Assembly (NCBI RefSeq): GCF_000271405.2
Contig: NC_018081.1
Coordinates: forward strand, 1,588,252-1,652,251
Reading direction: 5' to 3'
DNA length: 64,000 nt
From: Enterococcus hirae ATCC 9790
Lineage (GTDB): Bacteria; Bacillota; Bacilli; Lactobacillales; Enterococcaceae
In this document: positions 62,218-64,000 of the stretch, piece after piece
Layout: every line of letters starts with the position of its first letter
Numbering within the stretch: the first letter of the stretch is position 1
Notes under the pieces: generated by a model
Databases searched by the model: none
The model's input: only the letters and a program-made list of their open reading frames with translations
What the model was told of the DNA's origin: nothing
Made by a program: the position numbers and the translations under genes

Positions 62218-63111
62218 ATGTATTCAGCTCAGAAGGAACTAGAACAACTGAAACAAGTCTATCAACAACAAGAAATCCCTCATGGTATCAAAAATGAGAT
62301 GATCAAGCGCTACTCACTAGAAGAACAAAGGTTTAACCAGCGAGTGAAACGAAAAAAACAAGTGAAAGGACTTATTCTATCTTTTGCTATTATTGCGATG
62401 ATGTTCAGCAGTATTTTTTTTAACAATCAAATTCGTAGTTTTGCTGAAGATTTACCCTTGATTGGCCCAGTCGTGAAATTAATTTTAGGGAAAACACTGT
62501 CTGATGAAACAATCGAGATCCGAGTGCCGCAAATCAGTACAAAAGATAAAGAAAATAGTCAGACGATTGCTGGACTGAACAAAAAGTACTTTCGTGAAGG
62601 ACAAGAAAACTTTGAAAAAGCAAAAGTACAGTACCAAGACTTTAAAACAAATCATTTTCAAGTTACGGGAGATTATCAGAAACTGTTGGATGATCCGCGT
62701 TTTTTAGTGATTGAACGAAAGATGACACAAACTGCCGCAGACAGCTATACGGAAAAGCGTTATGATACGATTGATAAAAAAAGCGGAGTAGTCCTATCTT
62801 TACCACTTTTATTCAAAGATGATCAGTATCTTTCCGTTTTGACAAATGAAGTCAAAGAGCAAATGCAAAAAAATAGCAAAGAAAACCCTGATCAGTATTA
62901 TTGGACAGATGATGATTTTAAAGATGGACTAATCAAAAAAACGCCATTAGTTACTAAAGACACATCTTTTTATATCAATAAAAATCACGAGCTAGTCTTA
63001 GTTTACGATCAATTTTCGATCGCACCTGGCTATATGGGCACACCAACCTTTGTGATACCTAAAGAAGTGACACGTTCACTTTTAGCTTCTCCAGATTACT
63101 TAAATGAGTAA
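62218..63111 (+). CDS. rsiV: Anti-sigma factor RsiV-like (DUF3298)
   Basis: 297-aa membrane anti-sigma factor. Residues 1-45 are cytoplasmic and would hold the sigma factor; a helix follows at 48-68 (GLILSFAIIAMMFSSIFF); the extracellular part ends in a DUF3298 domain with FYINKNHELVLVYDQFSIAPGYMG. In relatives RsiV itself binds lysozyme and is cleaved by signal peptidase. SD AAAGGAGAG. Follows sigV after 27 bases. Confidence 0.85.
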   Translation: MYSAQKELEQLKQVYQQQEIPHGIKNEMIKRYSLEEQRFNQRVKRKKQVKGLILSFAIIAMMFSSIFFNNQIRSFAEDLPLIGPVVKLILGKTLSDETIEIRVPQISTKDKENSQTIAGLNKKYFREGQENFEKAKVQYQDFKTNHFQVTGDYQKLLDDPRFLVIERKMTQTAADSYTEKRYDTIDKKSGVVLSLPLLFKDDQYLSVLTNEVKEQMQKNSKENPDQYYWTDDDFKDGLIKKTPLVTKDTSFYINKNHELVLVYDQFSIAPGYMGTPTFVIPKEVTRSLLASPDYLNE

Positions 63112-63464
63112 GCTCAAGCTAAAAAATAAATAACTGATCCTTTGCGCTATCATAAGAGTTGATTTGATTTTGGAAAAATACTTCAAATAGTTCAATTATA
63201 CATGGTTATAATATATACAAAATGTCTAGGACAGCCATTGTTGGATAAATAGCTGTTTAAGAGAGATTGAGACAAAAGTATTTCGCATCAAGAAATAAGA
63301 AGGAATTTCCGAAAATTGACAAAAAACGCAAACACTGGTTTTTGCTGTTGATTGTTACCTACTTGGTGCTTCACAAATTTTTGGTCAATTTCGACAAATT
63401 TTTTGAAGATGCTACTTTTTTCTCACCGTGAACAAGAGGTCAGCTCTTTGAACATCATTTATTC

Positions 63465-63514
63465 GTTTTTAGAGATACTAGAAGAGACTGAAGCAAGTTT
63501 TGTTTCAGTCCCTT
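63465..63514 (+). repeat. Hairpin module shared with 25064 and 60177
   Basis: Begins GTTTTTAGAGATACTAGAAG, the same 20 bases as at 25064, then AGACTGAAGCAAG pairing with TTTGTTTCAGTCCC. Upstream bases 63430-63460 also match the inverted 60230 locus (AACATC-TTTATTCG), so the copy continues towards the hairpin repeat. Confidence 0.75.
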
Positions 63515-63580
63515 TTATTTTAGAGAACTATCCAAATTTCGTCCTAGAATTTTTTGTGCAAATATCGTAAATGATGTGAA

Positions 63581-63604
63581 AGTATATACTTTTTAGTATA
63601 TACT
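63581..63604. promoter_or_regulatory. Duplicated AGTATATACT operator-like boxes
   Basis: The palindrome AGTATATACT occurs at 63581-63590 and 63595-63604, 14 bases apart. It lies about 90 bases upstream of a GntR-type gene and is a candidate operator for it. Confidence 0.6.
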
Positions 63605-63696
63605 TATTGTTGGATAAAAATATTTTCTCATTATTGTTGGTTCTGCTAATAAATAAAGCTAGCAGAAAGTTTGGAGAATATTTTAGGAGGAATCTC

Positions 63697-64000
63697 GTGA
63701 AAAAACAACCAAAATTTCAAGAAATTGCGAATGAAATTGAGAAGCGAATCATGGAAGGAATTTACGTTTCTAGTCAAAAATTACCTTCAGAATATGATTT
63801 AGCAGACGAGTTTCAATGTAGTCGTTTAACTGTTCGTAAAGCAATCGAATTATTGATCAGCCAAAATAAGTTGATCAAAGAAAAAAGTAAAGGCACGTAT
63901 GTCATGAAACAACCTAAGATCCAAAGTGGCTCTGGAGGACTGCAAAGCTTTACCGAAACTGCTCGAATCCAAGGGAAAAAGACAAAAACGCAAGTCTTAG
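63697..64000 (+). CDS. GntR/HutC family regulator, N-terminal part
   Basis: 101 codons are visible before the window ends. The GntR winged helix is complete: FQEIANEIEKRIMEGIYVSS, KLPSEYDLADEFQCSRLTVRKAIELL, and KSKGTYV, followed by the start of a UTRA-type effector domain (SGGLQSFTETARIQGKK). Such regulators usually control sugar PTS or glycosidase genes, which would lie to the right. GTG 63697 is 6 bases after AGGAGG. Confidence 0.88.
   Translation, partial: MKKQPKFQEIANEIEKRIMEGIYVSSQKLPSEYDLADEFQCSRLTVRKAIELLISQNKLIKEKSKGTYVMKQPKIQSGSGGLQSFTETARIQGKKTKTQVL

Larger units (their letters stand above)
63112..63696. other. Intergenic region with a composite repeat and operator
   Basis: Nearly 600 bp with no real gene. 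It holds GAGATTGAGACAAAAG near 63265, which with the module at 63465-63514 (TTTTGTTTCAGTCCC) forms imperfect inverted ends of a 250-bp segment, and a pair of AGTATATACT boxes at 63581. The short frame 63352-63570 lies across the module and is not convincing. Confidence 0.55.

Noticed and set aside
63352..63570. 72-codon frame before the GntR gene
   Set aside because: Runs through the repeat module, has no ribosome site and no protein-like composition.

Overview
The window is low-GC Gram-positive DNA from the genus Enterococcus, most likely E. hirae. The strongest evidence is a complete V-type Na+-ATPase gene cluster in the order ntpF-I-K-E-C-G-A-B-D-H-J. As far as I can recall them, its NtpK (156 aa, Glu139) and NtpA (593 aa) match the well-studied E. 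hirae proteins. No database search was possible.

Layout. 1-4955 is the conserved recR-tmk-darA-holB-ricT-yabA-rsmI replication and translation block, interrupted by three tandem copies of a structured repeat. 5101-9457 holds a small hypothetical gene, a thioredoxin-like protein, a histidine-rich permease pair (YcgR/YcgQ type) and a split ThrE-type exporter. A tRNA-Gly(CCC) lies at 9577. 9933-11947 carries a nuclease and the ireB-ruvX-DUF1292 operon. 12359-14658 has an ECF sigma/anti-sigma pair followed by decayed genes, including a TIR/SEFIR-like stub. 14731-19029 has a GNAT protein and the malolactic enzyme/malate permease pair. 19335-21552 is a decaying lipase-type cluster. 21736-24980 is a MocR regulator divergent from an ornithine-cyclodeaminase-like and a PhzF-like gene. 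Then come lactate oxidase, an ABC exporter with a TetR regulator, a very large repeat protein of unknown function, a GH18 chitinase split by a stop codon, rnhC, zapA-cvpA-mutS2-trxA-uvrC, a NatAB-type ABC exporter and a glutamine amidotransferase-like hydrolase. 45489-55912 is the ntp operon with a structured leader. The rest has gloA, a Nudix gene, a Cof-type phosphatase, an HD-domain dNTPase-like gene, lipL, DUF1934, rpoE, sigV-rsiV and the start of a GntR regulator.

Main observations. (1) Six genes are each broken by the loss of one base in an A or T run, on both strands: a small membrane gene, a small coiled-coil gene, an ABC ATPase, the repeat protein, uvrC and lipL. This looks more like homopolymer undercalling than biology. 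(2) A roughly 115-bp intergenic element occurs five times. It folds into a long hairpin whose arms covary between copies, and one copy is what has been called ntpH, whose start codon also overlaps a consensus -10 box. (3) The ntp operon has a multi-stem leader followed by an intrinsic terminator before ntpF, a candidate ion-responsive attenuator. (4) The repeat protein at 29283-31927 is built from about seven alternating pairs of two helical modules that I do not recognise.
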